Assembly: GCF_950295315.1 (NCBI RefSeq)
Contig: NC_080168.1
Coordinates: 3,243,074-3,307,073, forward strand
Source of the DNA: Erinaceus europaeus
Taxonomy: Eukaryota > Chordata > Mammalia > Eulipotyphla > Erinaceidae
Direction of reading: 5' to 3'
Length of the DNA: 64,000 nucleotides
The notes under the pieces were generated by a model. It was not told the origin of the DNA. It saw only the letters and a program-made list of their open reading frames with translations, and searched no databases. The position numbers and the translations under genes are program-made. Positions 11,656-22,269 of the stretch are shown here, in pieces (the stretch's first letter is position 1; every line of letters starts with the position of its first letter).

Positions 11656-12590
11656 GCAGAAGGTGGACTTGAACTTCTGAGCTTCCCTCAATGTCTCTGT
11701 GAGTTAAAGATCTTGAATACAGACAGCCCCAATGCAAAATGTCCCAGATAGGAACCCGATTCTGCCATTATCCAGCAAGTCATTCATTGGCTTGCTAATG
11801 GGATTCACTTATGTTTGCTGGTATAGTAGATTGAGATATTCCTTTTTTTTTTTGATAATTATTACTTGCTGTTGATTGGTCATCACCTGAGCTATACTTT
11901 AAAAGATTAGCAAAAATAGCATTTATATTAATTTAGATAATAGATTGATAGATGACAGATAATATGGATTCATGTTGAATACTTGCTCTAAGTATTTTTA
12001 TTTATAATTTGCCAGAAAATGAACCCTGGACCTCACACATGCAGGACACTGCTGAATCACCTCTTTGCCTAGTTCTATATTTTTCCTTCAGAGGAAACGG
12101 GGATGCTTAAAAGGACACTCAGTATCCTTTCACTGCCTCTTGCTGCCGTCAGGTAGGTGCTGTCCATGCTGCTCTTTGTGGTGACAGGGAGGAAAGCAGG
12201 GCCTCATGCATGACATATGTGCTCCACTGATTGCAACACCTTCCAGAACCCTGAATATTTTCAATTTTATATTTCACACTAATTGTTATACTATATTGTT
12301 AGGTAACAATATCATTATTTACATTTGAGATCGGGATTTACAAATTCTTAGAGGTATCAATGTGTAGAAATTTTAAGTGGAAGGGATGGAACTTGAACTC
12401 ACATTTAACTTTTTTTTTTTTTTTTAATTTTGCTTTTCAGTTCATTCAACGTTCCTTAAAAGAAAACCTGAAACTGGTGATTATTGAGGAAACAACAGGA
12501 AAATATATATTATCACCAGGACTTATAAGTATTTCTCTACAAATCTGAATTTACTACTGAATACCATGTGTTTAAAGTCATCTTAGAGAA
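11656..12590. other. Mostly unique DNA with a SINE-like relic
   Basis: Around 12005-12075 the minus strand resembles a diverged tRNA-SINE head (AATGAACCCTGGACCTCACA on +). Poly(T) at 12411-12425. No gene. Confidence 0.4.
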
Positions 12591-12594
12591 CTGT

Positions 12595-12815
12595 AGGGCC
12601 AGACCCAGGTGAGGATGCACCTGGTGGAGCACACACATTAGAGACTCAAGGCCCTGGGTTCCAGCCCCTGGTACCCACCTGCCGTGGGGGACCTCCTGGA
12701 GTGTTGAAACAGGGATGCAGGTGACTCTCTGTCTCATACCCTCTCTAGCCTCACCTACCCTCTCAATTTTTGTCTTTATCCAATAATAAATGAATATTTT
12801 TAAATAGATAAATGT
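12595..12815 (+). mobile_element. SINE-D
   Basis: Head GGATGCACCTGGTGGAGCAC, B box GGGTTCCAGCCCC, body with CTGCAGG-like and CT-rich parts, tail TTATCCAATAATAAATGAAT. Confidence 0.8.
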
Positions 12816-12876
12816 AGAGCCAAGTAATAATTCCTTGTTATTAGTACACTCCATCAAAGATATAAAGATATGGGAG

Positions 12877-13150
12877 CCTGGGGAGTTAGACGGTAGCACA
12901 GCGGGTTAAGTGCACGTGGCTCAAAGCGCAAAGACCAGCGTAAGGATCCCGGTTCCCCACTTGCAGGGGAGTTGCTTCACGGGTGCTGAAGCAGATCTGT
13001 AGGAGTCTGTCTTTCTCTCCCCCTCTCTGTCTTCCCCTCCTCTCTCCATTTCTCTCTGTCGGATCCAACAACGAACAACATCAACAATGGTAATAATAAT
13101 AACCACAACGAGGCAACAAAAGGGAATAAATAAATGAATAAATAAAAAAA
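12877..13150 (+). mobile_element. SINE-A, left member of a head-to-tail pair
   Basis: Flanked by AAAGATATGGGAG at 12864-12876 and again at 13153-13165. The right copy runs into the first bases of the next SINE, so this element inserted at the 5' border of an existing SINE. It lacks about 15 bp between B box and body. Confidence 0.92.
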
Positions 13151-13160
13151 AAAAAGATAT

Positions 13161-13450
13161 GGGAGTCTGGCGGTAGCACAGAGGGTAAGCGCACATAGCG
13201 CAAAGTGCAAGGACCTGCATGAGGATCCTGGTTCAAGCCTCCAGCTCCCCACCTGGAGGGGAGTCTTTTCACAGGGGGTGAAGCAGGTCTGCAGGTGTCT
13301 GTCTTTCTCTCTCCCTCTCTGTCTTCCCCTCCTCTCTCCATTTCTTTCAGTCCTATTCAACAACGACGACATCAGCAATGACAACAACTATAATAACTAC
13401 AACAACAATGAAAAACAAAGGCAACAAAAGGGAAAATAAGTAAATAAATA
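13161..13450 (+). mobile_element. SINE-A, right member of a head-to-tail pair
   Basis: Head GGGAGTCTGGCGGTAGCACA, B box GGTTCAAGCC, CT body, tail with CAACAACAATGAAAAACAAA and AAATAAATA. Confidence 0.92.
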
Positions 13451-13454
13451 TAAA

Positions 13455-13877
13455 AATATTTAAATTAAATATATATATATATAATCTTTTTCAGGTGCTT
13501 GATTTTCCAGTTTTAATATGAGGTTGCTGGGGGTCTTATAATTAAATGCAGACAGATTACCGGACACTACAAATATTTGGTTAGTGGTCAGCACTCACAC
13601 ATTCTAACCTCACAATGGCAGCATTTTGGTTATTTCACACTCTGGCATAAGGTTTCTGGAGCCCTAATGTGAGCCAAGTTTGTTTTTCTTTCTAATGGCA
13701 GATATAATGGTCATCTTAAAGGGCCCACGGGCTAAATCAATTGCAGTCAGTTGATATAATATATACAGTAAAAACACAATAGCTATTAATACATGAAACT
13801 AAATTCTTTGAAAACTTTTATTTCAAACTGTGGTAATTGAACAACCACTTATCAGTTTAAGTTTGAAGAAAAGGGAA
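13455..13877. other. AT-rich DNA without recognised features
   Basis: Short (TA)n at 13471-13483. No gene signal. Confidence 0.4.
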
Positions 13878-14150
13878 CACGGAGCTATCTGGTGGCTCAC
13901 CAAGTGGAGGGCCCATATGCCATATACAAAGACCCAGGTCTGAGCTCCCACTTGCCACCCACAGGAAGGAAGCTTCATACCCGGTGAAGTTGTCTGCACT
14001 TGTCTTTCTTTCTCCCTCTCTATTTCCCCCTACCTTTTCAATTTATCTCTGTCTTATCAACTAACATCGAAAGGTGAGGGAGGGAAAAATGGCCCCCAGG
14101 AGCAATAGATTTGTAACGCAGGCACTGAACCCCAGTAATAACCCTTAGTG
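13878..14150 (+). mobile_element. Diverged tRNA-derived SINE with the long 3' module
   Basis: Head GGAGCTATCTGGTGGCTCAC, decayed B box, CT body, then GGCCCCCAGGAGCAATAG and AATAACCCTTAGTGG, the long SINE-A 3' module. Confidence 0.8.
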
Positions 14151-14272
14151 GTGATAAGAAGAAAGATAGAAAGGAGGAGAGAAAGAAATAAAGACAAGAA
14201 AAAGAGAGAGAGGGAGAAAGAAAGAAGAAAGAAAGGGAGACGAAAGGAAAGAAGGAAGGGAAAGAAATATTA
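14151..14272. repeat. Purine-rich (GAAA/GGAAA) tail expansion
   Basis: About 120 bp of almost only A and G following the SINE tail; probably an expanded A-rich tail. Confidence 0.8.
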
Positions 14273-15245
14273 GGGTAAGTTGCTTTCTATTAAGCAATGC
14301 ACAAATGATGTTGATTCTGTATATTGTTTATTCTTAGTTACATATTTCAACTATTTCCAGTTAATGGATGGCTTATTGTGTTGTTCTGCTGTTAATTTTG
14401 CAATTTATACTAATGACATTCCCATTATAAACCCATTCCCCAGCTGGCTTAAAAAAACTAATATACAAACATTTATACTTATGGCAATATTTTCCCCATA
14501 CCATTGCATAACAGATATCAGAAGTCAAAATAAATGTAGTGTTTTTTTTTTTTTTTCAGAGACTACCATCATGTATGGCTCCCATAGCAACATAGAGGCA
14601 GATGGTGGTGCAGAAGGGTGGGAGACCTCGCCTCTCCTGTTCTCTAAAAAGAGAGCGAAGCAGACATTCTTCTGCCAAAGCCTTGCAATATTTGGCCTCA
14701 AATAGTGTTGGACCTTGTCCCTAGTCCTTCTGTTTCTCCATCTTTCCCCACCTTCTGTGGGGAGACTGTGCCTGTCTAGGTCACCGTGCTGTTAGGCAGA
14801 TTCTGCCAATGGAGGCATGTGTGCCTGGTACAAATGACACAGTCCAGTCCTTAGAGAAACTAACAGGACATCCTCCAAACCAGAACAGAAGCCGTTGAGA
14901 GAACCCACACTCCATGGCTCTTGCCCAAGTCAGAGGTACTAACATGATCTTTACCCAGACTTTCTGTCAATGGATGATCTCCCTCTCTGAAGATATTCTT
15001 TGTATGTCTCCCTGATAGTCATGTTTGCATGCTAAGTAATTAGTGAATTGCATCCAAATTATTTGAATCACCTAAGTAGTTGACGCCTGTGGTGCCAATC
15101 ATCCTGAGAGACGAAATGTTAGTCACTGGGGACATGGTAAAACTTGCATTATCAAGTCATAAAAACCCAGCTTAAAAAGTGGATGGCTTTTTAATTGTCC
15201 TTGTGCTTTAATTGTCGATAACATCATACTTGTAGTCAAGACATA
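14273..15245. other. Unassigned DNA, partly GC-richer
   Basis: A T-run at 14541-14556 precedes non-repetitive sequence to about 14940. This could be a minus-strand retroposed cDNA with its A tail at 14556, but no frame or polyadenylation signal supports that. No gene called. Confidence 0.35.
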
Positions 15246-15247
15246 CT

Positions 15248-15484
15248 ATTTTTTTTCTTCTGACTCCAGGATTTTTGCTGTGACTTGGGGCCAGTACTAA
15301 GAATCTACCGCTCATTGAGAGAGGAGAGGGAGAGAAAGACAGACACCTGCAGACCAGCTTCACAGCTTGTGAAGCTCTTCCCTGCAGGTGGGGAGCCAGG
15401 GGCTCGAACCAGGGTCTTGCACAGGCTCTAATACTATATAATTTTATCCTGGTATCCTGGTGCTCCACGGACAGATCCCTCAAC
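15248..15484 (-). mobile_element. Diverged SINE-A
   Basis: Left T-run, inverted 3' module, then AGACACCTGCAGACCAGCTTCACAG and GGTGGGGAGCCAGGGGCTCG, the inverted body and B box. The head end is decayed. Confidence 0.8.
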
Positions 15485-15487
15485 AAG

Positions 15488-15612
15488 TTTTTTTTTTATT
15501 TTTATTTTCACCAAAGGGGTGTATCTGTGTTCTCTGTTGAGACTGGGGTTTGAACCTGAAACTCCCCTTCCTCAGGCAAGAAGCCTTTTGTGCTGAGCCA
15601 CTACAGTAGGTC
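15488..15612 (-). mobile_element. Old tRNA-derived SINE fragment
   Basis: T-run then GGGTTTGAACCTGAAACTCC...TGCTGAGCCACTACAG, an inverted B box and head of a tRNA-like element. Confidence 0.55.
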
Positions 15613-15864
15613 AGTAATCCTCAAGACATACTACTTTATAAAAGAAGCCCTCAGTATCTTTACAGTGGAGATTGGAAGAGAAAGTGCACTTGCAAATGTT
15701 TATACAGCATTGTTCTTGTATGGCTTAGGAACTCAGATCTCTCTTTGTTCTAAATCCCCTCATCTATATCAGTTATTTTTATAAGCATTGTCTGTTTTTA
15801 TTCAAATTCAGATAATCATATTATTATTTCTGCTGGGGCGTCACACCTATTCAAAGCCAATGAT
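15613..15864. other. Unique DNA
   Basis: No feature recognised. Confidence 0.35.
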
Positions 15865-16045
15865 CCAGGCAGACTTTTTTATTTCCAAAAAGAGACAGAA
15901 GACAGAGAGATGGAGAAAGAAAGAGAGGCATCATGGCCACGCTCCTGAGGCTCTACGCTTTGCACAGTACACAGTGCTCCCACATGATGGTGGGGTCACA
16001 TGGTAACTTAGACACTCTACCAGGTAAACTATCATTTAGCCTTCT
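15865..16045 (-). mobile_element. Old tRNA-derived SINE
   Basis: GAGACAGAAGACAGAGAGAT (inverted CT body) followed by CTCTACCAGGTAAACTATC (inverted head). Confidence 0.5.
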
Positions 16046-16505
16046 CTATTTTTTTAATCTTGTGGTTTTGCTTCTTTTAAAGGATTTGAACTATAACACA
16101 TGGAAGAGTGGTAATTGACACCTTGCCACTTAATTATGAAGTTTTAGAGGTCGTGTTTGGCTAGGTTGTATAAATAAGCCCCGTATTCTTTTAAGTAGAT
16201 CTGTTGAATGATGGAGAAGTGAAAATCCACCACGTTCAGTCCTCACAAAATTTTGAGGCAGTTTAAAAGTACATGCCCTCAGTACTTCGCTCATTTAATT
16301 CTTGTCCCCTCTGTTCCTCTTCAAACTCCGGTGACATTATGTTCATTATGTCTTTTGGTCCTATCAGAACTAACTCTGAAATGCCATATGAATAAAATTG
16401 AAATAGCATATGTTTAATCAGTTTGTAAAGTCACAATGTGCCATCTCTCTTTAGAGAATTGAGTTTTGTTTCTTACTGATAAATGCTGCAAAAGGACCTT
16501 AACAA
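16046..16505. other. AT-rich DNA
   Basis: No gene. Faint resemblance between about 16265-16430 and 17405-17590, too weak to call. Confidence 0.3.
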
Positions 16506-16931
16506 AAAAAAACACATGTATTTAGTAAATGGAAATACTGACAAGAACATAGGATAAGAGGGGAACAGTTCCACAAAACTTCTCCCACCAGAGTTCCGTA
16601 TCCCATCTCCTCCCTTGAACGTTTTCCTGTTCTTTATTCCTCTGGGAGTATGAACTCAAGGTTATTATGGGATGCAGAAGATGGGAGGTCTGGCTTCTGT
16701 AACTGCTTCTCCACTGAACATGGATGTTGGCAGGTCGAACCATAGCCTCCAGCCTGTCTTTATGTTTCTCTAGTGGGGCAGGGCTCTGGAGAGGTGGGGC
16801 TCCAGGACATGTTTGTGAGGTCATCTGCCCAGGGAAGCTCATGTTTGTGAGGTAGTCTACCCAGGGAAGCCAGGTTGGCATCATAGTAGCATCTGGAACT
16901 TGGTGGCTGAAAAAACATTAAGATATAAAGT

Positions 16932-17049
16932 CCAGGGGGGGGGTGTAGGATGATGGTTATGCAAACATACTCTCACCTGAGGCTACCGAATCTCAGGTTC
17001 AGTCCCCCCTGCACCACCATAAGCCAAAGTTGAGTGGTGCTCTGGTGTT

Positions 17050-17106
<57 letters not shown>

Positions 17107-17150
17107 TCTCTCAAAAATAAAATAAATAGATTATTTAAAATATATATATA
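16932..17150 (+). mobile_element. SINE-B nested in retroposon X
   Basis: Head GATGATGGTTATGCAAACAT, B-box-like GGTTCAGTCCCC, then an expanded (CT)n tract and a tail TCAAAAATAAAATAAATAG. Flanks share ATATAAAG. Confidence 0.88.
17049..17108. repeat. (CT)n microsatellite in a SINE body
   Basis: About 60 bp of near-pure TC within SINE-B. Confidence 0.9.
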
Positions 17151-17290
17151 TATAAAGCAAAACAAATTGCTAAATAATCAGGAAGTTAAAGGCAAGAATA
17201 GAGCAGATGAAATTTGGGGTCTCCATTTTGGAAAAAGCTAGTAGGTCTATTTTAGGTGTATTCTCAGGAGCCCATGTTTATTCAGACGAA

Positions 17291-17329
17291 TGCATGTAAT
17301 GGACTATATACTGTTCTAAGCGTTCCATT
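17291..17329. other. Short unassigned stretch
   Basis: Between X and a SINE-G head. Confidence 0.3.
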
Positions 17330-17412
17330 GATTTGGCTCAGGGGATAGTGCAAAGGTTAGAGCATTGGACTTAAAAGCATGACTATCTCTGTGCTTTTGA
17401 GGAAGTTTGAAT
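17330..17412 (+). mobile_element. SINE-G head fragment
   Basis: GGCTCAGGGGATAGTGCAAA and GTTAGAGCATTGGACTTAAA match the tRNA-like head seen inverted at 45.8 kb. Body absent. Confidence 0.5.
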
Positions 17413-17670
17413 GTACATACCCTCAATGTTTTGTTCATTGAATTCCATTTTTTCTGTTCTCCTGTGTCATTCTTCTATTCTATCATACCTATTACGTGTT
17501 CTATCTCTGTTAACACTCTTTAGGTGTGTAAAACTGAAATTGCACAGTTTCTACTCAATTTATTGGAAATCAAAGTCAATGTTTGATTTAATGGTAGATG
17601 CTAGAGGTTAATAAGCTTTGTTTGTTGTTCCTGAAAGGGACTTATACAACTAATCTAATGTAGGAAGCAG
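17413..17670. other. Unique DNA
   Basis: T-rich, no gene signal. Confidence 0.35.
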
Positions 17671-17671
17671 G

Positions 17672-17875
17672 GCCAAAAAAGTAGCCCAGCCAGGTGGGTG
17701 CCTGCTTTTCCGTGTACCTAATTCAGGTCTGAGTCCACCCCCTAGTATACCGGAGGAAGTTTTGATGCCATGATGTCTCTACATTTCTTTGTCTTTCTCT
17801 CCAAAAAAAAAAAATAAATAAAAATAAAAATAATAATAATAATAATAATAATAATAATTAATAACAATAAAATAA
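17672..17875 (+). mobile_element. SINE-C with AAT-rich tail
   Basis: CAGGTGGGTGCCTGCTTTTC head, decayed B box, TCTTTGTCTTTCTCTCC then an A tail that has grown into (AAT)n at 17830-17858. Confidence 0.7.
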
Positions 17876-18483
17876 GCTGGCGTGGTACAGAATACATAAT
17901 GACAGGAAAAACAAACAAACAAAAAAAGGTTTTGAGAAAAGACATGATGTGATGTCAACAGGATGAAGAGCTTTCGGTTATAAAATGTCTAGAAGGACAA
18001 ACATTCATGGCACGTGCTTGAAATATCGTCATCAAACTGAAGCTACCAGAAAAAGCTAGTGGAGGCCATAAAATAATAGACGTACAGGTAGAACCAACTG
18101 GACTCCCCCAATTACTGAGTGAAAATGGAAACAAGGAGAGAGGATCTTGTTTATAATTGTTGTGGTTGGCACTTTAGTGAGACGGGGATTATACAAAAAG
18201 ACCAAATTTGTGGGGGGAAAAAAAATGAACTAAGCTGAGGTCATATTGAATTGGGAACATGAATGAGACATCCAGGAGATATGCTTTGTAGACATTTGAT
18301 TATAGGGATCTGGTGCTCAGGCAGTGGACTGCAGCCAGAAGTAAAAACACAGAAGCCTCAAAACATCAAAGATCCAAATCCCTTTATAAGAAGAGTAGCA
18401 AGGAAAGCACTTAAAGAGTGAGAAGATAATAATATCAATGTTGGAAGACTGGTGAATACAGACACTGAGTGAGGGAGAAGAGT
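17876..18483. other. Old unique or ancient-repeat DNA
   Basis: TGAGACATCCAGGAGATATG and GGGATCTGGTGCTCAGGCAG (18262-18320) recall an ancient mammalian interspersed repeat I cannot name with certainty. No gene. Confidence 0.35.
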
Positions 18484-18785
18484 CATTATCAACAAGAAAA
18501 AGAAAGAGAAAGAGAGATGGAGAAAGGAGTAGGAAAAGAAGGAGCTCTGGGAATGACAGGAGAAAGCATGCTGACTATTGCTCATCTAAAATGTAAGGAC
18601 TACCGGAAGTGCTTATCTGGAAAGGAAACAGAGAAAGAAGAGAAGAAAGAGAAGGAAAAAGAGAAGGTATGGAGAAAAAGGGAGGATAAGGAGGAGGAGG
18701 AGGAGGGAAAAGAACGGGCAAAGGAGAAGATGAAGAAGAGACAAAGAGAAATAAAAAGAGAACAAGGAGAAAGAGAAGAGTCAGG
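18484..18785. repeat. Purine-rich tract (GA/GGA)
   Basis: About 300 bp dominated by A and G with GAGGAGGAGG blocks. It generates charged (K/E/R) open frames of up to 161 codons that are composition artefacts. Confidence 0.85.
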
Positions 18786-18919
18786 ATTTTTCTGGTCAAA
18801 ACATGTGAATGCATATGTGGAAGTGACAGAAACAGAACCAGGCTGCAGGAGCAGGAACAGAGAGACCAAAAAGAACAGAGTCCATTTGAATTTGAGATCT
18901 GGTGTGTGTGAAAGAAGGT

Positions 18920-19165
18920 GTCAAAAGATGAAGTCAGCATCTAGGCCGTGTTAAGGAGCTTGAAGTTTATCTCACAGACAACATCAAAGCATTTTAGGCA
19001 GGGCCAAGATAATTGCAGGGTTGTAATTTAGAAAGAACATTCTGACAGCTGTGTTGGATGAGGGCCAGCTGACAAAAGACCATCAGTCAAGAGGTTGGTG
19101 AAATCCTGCCCAGAGAGGATGAGAACTTTCAAGAGGGCATCTAAAGTAGGCACCAACCTCATGAC
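18920..19165 (+). mobile_element. Ancient mammalian interspersed repeat, class uncertain
   Basis: TTAAGGAGCTTGAAGTTTAT, GGCAGGGCCAAGATAATTGC and AGAACATTCTGACAGCTGTG follow the order of a known old repeat found in all mammals; I cannot assign it a Dfam name from memory. Confidence 0.4.
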
Positions 19166-19288
19166 TATGCTCAGCCATTCTGTTATCTGTCTTTGATAGA
19201 GTGCTACATTGTGGGTGGATCCTCTGTTTCCAATAATAGCTATCCACGTGAACAACCAACCATGTGTCTAACTTGGCTCAGAAAGAGA

Positions 19289-19290
<2 letters not shown>

Positions 19291-19340
<50 letters not shown>
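19291..19340. repeat. (AC)25 microsatellite
   Basis: Uninterrupted AC dinucleotides. Confidence 0.97.
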
Positions 19341-19342
<2 letters not shown>

Positions 19343-19695
19343 TTCCTGAATACTGCATGACGGCATTATATAATTTGTGTGTGTTTCATTATATATCAGC
19401 ATCTGTAAACACTCTATGAAGTCCACCACTAAAATTTCCAGCCCTAGCCTTCAATGTCCTTTGAACTGCATGTGCTTACAACATCTTCAGCTACACAATG
19501 CACCTTCACACCTGAATTCTGTGAAACATACCAGTTGAGCTCTACCGTGCAGAGTCTTGAGTTCAAAGAACAAGGTCTGTATTTTCCCCACCCCTCAGGT
19601 AGAATTACTAACGATCTGCACTCTTCCTCTTTTATCCTGGAGCTGATTCAAATGGTTGACCTATATTTTAAATCTCTGATTCCAACAGTTGACCT
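19341..19695. other. Unique DNA
   Basis: No gene signal. TTGACCTATATT occurs twice (19657, 19690). Confidence 0.4.
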
Positions 19696-19698
19696 ATA

Positions 19699-19928
19699 TT
19701 GGTGATTCTCAGCCCTGGGTAGTTTCTTCTACCCAGGAGATATTTGATAATGTCTGGAGACACTTATTCTGTCACAGCTCGATACAAGGGAGTGAATTGC
19801 TACTGGCATCTATGAGTAGAAGCCAAGATGCTTCAAAATATAATAAACAGGAGAGCATCTCCCACCCACCCCCCTAGCAAAGAACTCTCTGTCGTCAAGT
19901 GTCAATATTGCCAACATTGAGAAATACA
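19699..19928 (+). mobile_element. MER20 (hAT-Charlie DNA transposon fossil)
   Basis: GGTGATTCTCAGCCCTGGGT at the left, AATGTCTGGAGACACTT, GCTACTGGCATCTATGAG, CAAAGAACTCTCTGTCGTC and ACATTGAGAAATACAG at the right follow the MER20 consensus over its whole ~220-bp length. MER20 is a non-autonomous eutherian element; copies have been reported to act as hormone-responsive regulatory DNA in the placental uterus. Nothing here shows such a role for this copy. Confidence 0.85.
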
Positions 19929-20223
19929 GCTTTACAGAACTGGAGTATCATCTTTCCTCAATAAGGTTATTTTTATTTTATCACTTGCTATAAATGTATG
20001 CTTTTCAGGTTCCCCCATTTCTGGGCCTGTACATATCTACTATAAAGTAAAAAGCAGAACTGAATAAATTGGTTAAGTTAATCTGATATTCTAAAATAAA
20101 TTTACTCAGCATTGTTATTTGAATAACTTTAAAATAATGTCTCAAAATGTGTATGGTTGCTAAAATCTCCACTTTAGTTGCATCTGGAAAAAAATAGAGG
20201 AAAAAAAAAACTATTAAAAAGTA
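19929..20223. other. AT-rich unique DNA
   Basis: No gene signal. Confidence 0.4.
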
Positions 20224-20500
20224 GGGCCTGGTGATGATAGCTGTAAAACTCATTACCGTGCACATGGATGCAGGTTCATGTCCCTAGTCCCACCTCCAGG
20301 GGGTAGTTCATGAATGGTGGACAGTGCTGCAGCATCTCTGTCTCTCTCTCCTCTCTCTGTGTCTCCCACTTTATTTATGTCTCGTAAAACAAAAGAAAGG
20401 ACAAACAAGAAAAGGGATAAATCATTGCTGGGAGTGATAGATTTGTTTTGCAAGCACCATGCCCTTGAAATAACTCTGGTGGCAATAAAAATAAAGTGAA
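20224..20500 (+). mobile_element. Diverged tRNA-derived SINE with long 3' module
   Basis: GGGCCTGGTGATGATAGCTG head, CTCC...GGGGGTAGTTCATGAATGGT, CT body, then TTGCTGGGAGTGATAGATTT and AATAACTCTGGTGGCAATAA. Confidence 0.75.
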
Positions 20501-20559
20501 ATACATATGGACATGCAGGGGCTATCTGTTTAGACTGGGGCTTGTAACGTGGAAGGTCA

Positions 20560-20714
20560 GAGAGCAGATAAAACATCTGAGTTCTGAGCTTTAATTTCTT
20601 AGCTCAATCTTTTGCATTGCATGTGCCAGAATGGTGTTCTGGATCTTTCTCTAATCTTATCCTGGGTCCCTTATAAATAAATTAATACAACGAATCTTAA
20701 AAGAAAAAAAAAAA
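20560..20714 (+). mobile_element. SINE-G 3' part
   Basis: GCATGTGCCAGAATGGTGTTC, TGGATCTTTCTCTAATC, then TAAATAAATTAATA and AATCTTAAAAGAAAAAAAAA; inverse of the element at 45.7 kb. Confidence 0.55.
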
Positions 20715-21580
20715 GGTTTGAGGCCCAAATATTTTAAGTGACTTGTAAGATTTGTGTGCATATAATCAAACTCTGACGTATCATGGAGGATAAGTATTTT
20801 CAATTGGAAAATGAAAGATTAAAAGAAAATCAAATTCCTTAGCCTTTATCTGCACATAATGGAAGTTGAGTACTATTATAGGACACCAGTTACTTTAGGA
20901 AATGGACATTATATATCAGCTTCTATGTAGAATATTATCTTCACATTCATTTGTTGAGGAAAGAGATTGCTTTATGCTATACTTTTATTTTTCAGGATAT
21001 TTCCAGGAAAGTACAAATTCTGGCAGAATGCAATAGATCTTTGCCTTGATGAAGCAGGGGGAAATTCCACAATCTCACAATTACCAAAAATGTGCTAGAT
21101 TTATATTAAAATGATCATCTGTCTTAGGAAAATATCACTTATTTTTTGTTGCATTCTGATGTCCACCTTTCCAATCATTTATAGTTTTCAGAGTTTAAAC
21201 AATAGCACATTTACCATAAATCCATAAACTCAAACCTGTGTCAACAAGGCAGATATTTAAGCATTCAACAAAACAAACAAGTAGTTAAAAGAGGACACTG
21301 AGAAAGATAAACACTCGATGCTGAAACCAACCATTTTTTTAGGGTTAACATAGATATCATGAGCTACATAGGAAATGTCAAAAGGAATCCTGGAGTTGAG
21401 TCTAATCCCAGGATGTCCTTCTTATTGACAGTTTGCTGACCAGAACTACTTTTCCTAAGTTGCAACTGAAGATGCTTTTAATTATCATCTTCCCATTTTA
21501 GATGAGCACACTAACACTGTATTTCCCATTTTGATCTTGAACAGATTTTTCTATAAATGACAAATTTCCTTTCCTCTCTC
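20715..21580. other. AT-rich unique DNA
   Basis: No repeat or gene recognised over about 870 bp. Confidence 0.4.
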
Positions 21581-21581
21581 T

Positions 21582-21590
21582 TTTCTTTCT

Positions 21591-21646
<56 letters not shown>

Positions 21647-21649
21647 TCA
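21582..21649. repeat. (TTTC)n tetranucleotide array
   Basis: About 16 near-perfect TTTC units, a typical polymorphic short tandem repeat. Confidence 0.95.
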
Positions 21650-21721
21650 TTTTCCCTACCAGAGTTATTATAAGGGCATGCTGCCTACATATAGACTTAG
21701 ACTTCATGGATTCCAGTGGCT

Positions 21722-21912
21722 GCTTTTCTTCTTTTTCTTCCCCTTCTTTGTCTTCGTCTTCTCATTCTCATTCTTATCCTTTCTTCTTCTTCTCCTTCCT
21801 CTTCCTCTTCTCCTCCTCCTTCTTCCTCTTCCTTCCTTTCTTCTTCTTCCTTCTTTTCTTCTCTTCTCCCCACCCTTCTTCTCCCTTTCTTCCTCCTTCT
21901 CCTTCTTCTTTT
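21722..21912. repeat. Homopyrimidine tract
   Basis: Almost only C and T; from 21778 to 21912 I see a single purine (the A in CCCCACCC). It has CTT/CCT mirror-like blocks. It produces overlapping artefact frames on both strands. Confidence 0.92.
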
Positions 21913-21999
21913 ATGGATATGCCACTGCTCGTCCAATTCTGAATATGAGTGAACAGAATAATGCATAGATGGTTGAAAGGGTGGATGAAAAATAGATGA

Positions 22000-22259
22000 G
22001 GGGGTTGGGCGGTGGTGCAAAGTGCAAGGACTGGTGTAAGGATCCTGGTTCAAGTCCCCGGCTCCCCACCTGCAGGGAGGGGTTGCCTCACAGGTGGTGA
22101 AGCATGTCTGCAGGTGTCTTTCTCTTTCTCCTCTGTGTCCCTTTCTCTCTCAGTTTCTCTCTGTCCTATCCAACAACAGCAACATCAATGGCAACAATAG
22201 CAATAATGACAAAAACAAGGGCAACAAAATGGGTAAGCAAAAAAAAAAAAGAAAGAAAG
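22000..22259 (+). mobile_element. SINE-A with shortened head
   Basis: GGGGTTGGGCGGTGGTGCAA head lacking about 22 bp of the A-box region, GGTTCAAGTCCCC B box, CT body, CAACAACAGCAACATCAATG tail. AATAGATGA flanks it at 21991-21999 and 22260-22268. Confidence 0.92.
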
Positions 22260-22269
22260 AATAGATGAA

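Larger units (their letters stand above)
16510..17290 (-). mobile_element. Retroposon X, split by SINE-B
   Basis: Inverted 3' end CATAGGATAAGAGGGGAACA, then the core GATGCAGAAGATGGGAGG, AACTGCTTCTCCACTGAACA, and after the SINE CAGATGAAATTTGGGGTCTCC...GGTCTATTTTAGGTGTATTC. A 45-bp stretch around GTTTGTGAGGT is repeated near 16810-16870. Confidence 0.85.

Noticed and set aside
12977..13387. 136-codon minus-strand frame containing LDRTERNGERRGRQRG-like residues; the same peptide recurs in many frames of the window
   Set aside because: This peptide is the translation of the inverted SINE-A body wherever it occurs, not a protein family.
16265..17590. Possible duplication of 16265-16430 at 17405-17590 around the X copy
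   Set aside because: Only short AT-rich matches in loose order; not distinguishable from chance by eye.
18469..18954. 161-codon K/E/R-rich frame and its serine/leucine-rich antisense frames
   Set aside because: Produced by the purine-rich tract; composition artefact.
21678..22053. Several overlapping F/S/L- or R/E/K-rich frames
   Set aside because: Produced by the homopyrimidine tract and an adjacent SINE.
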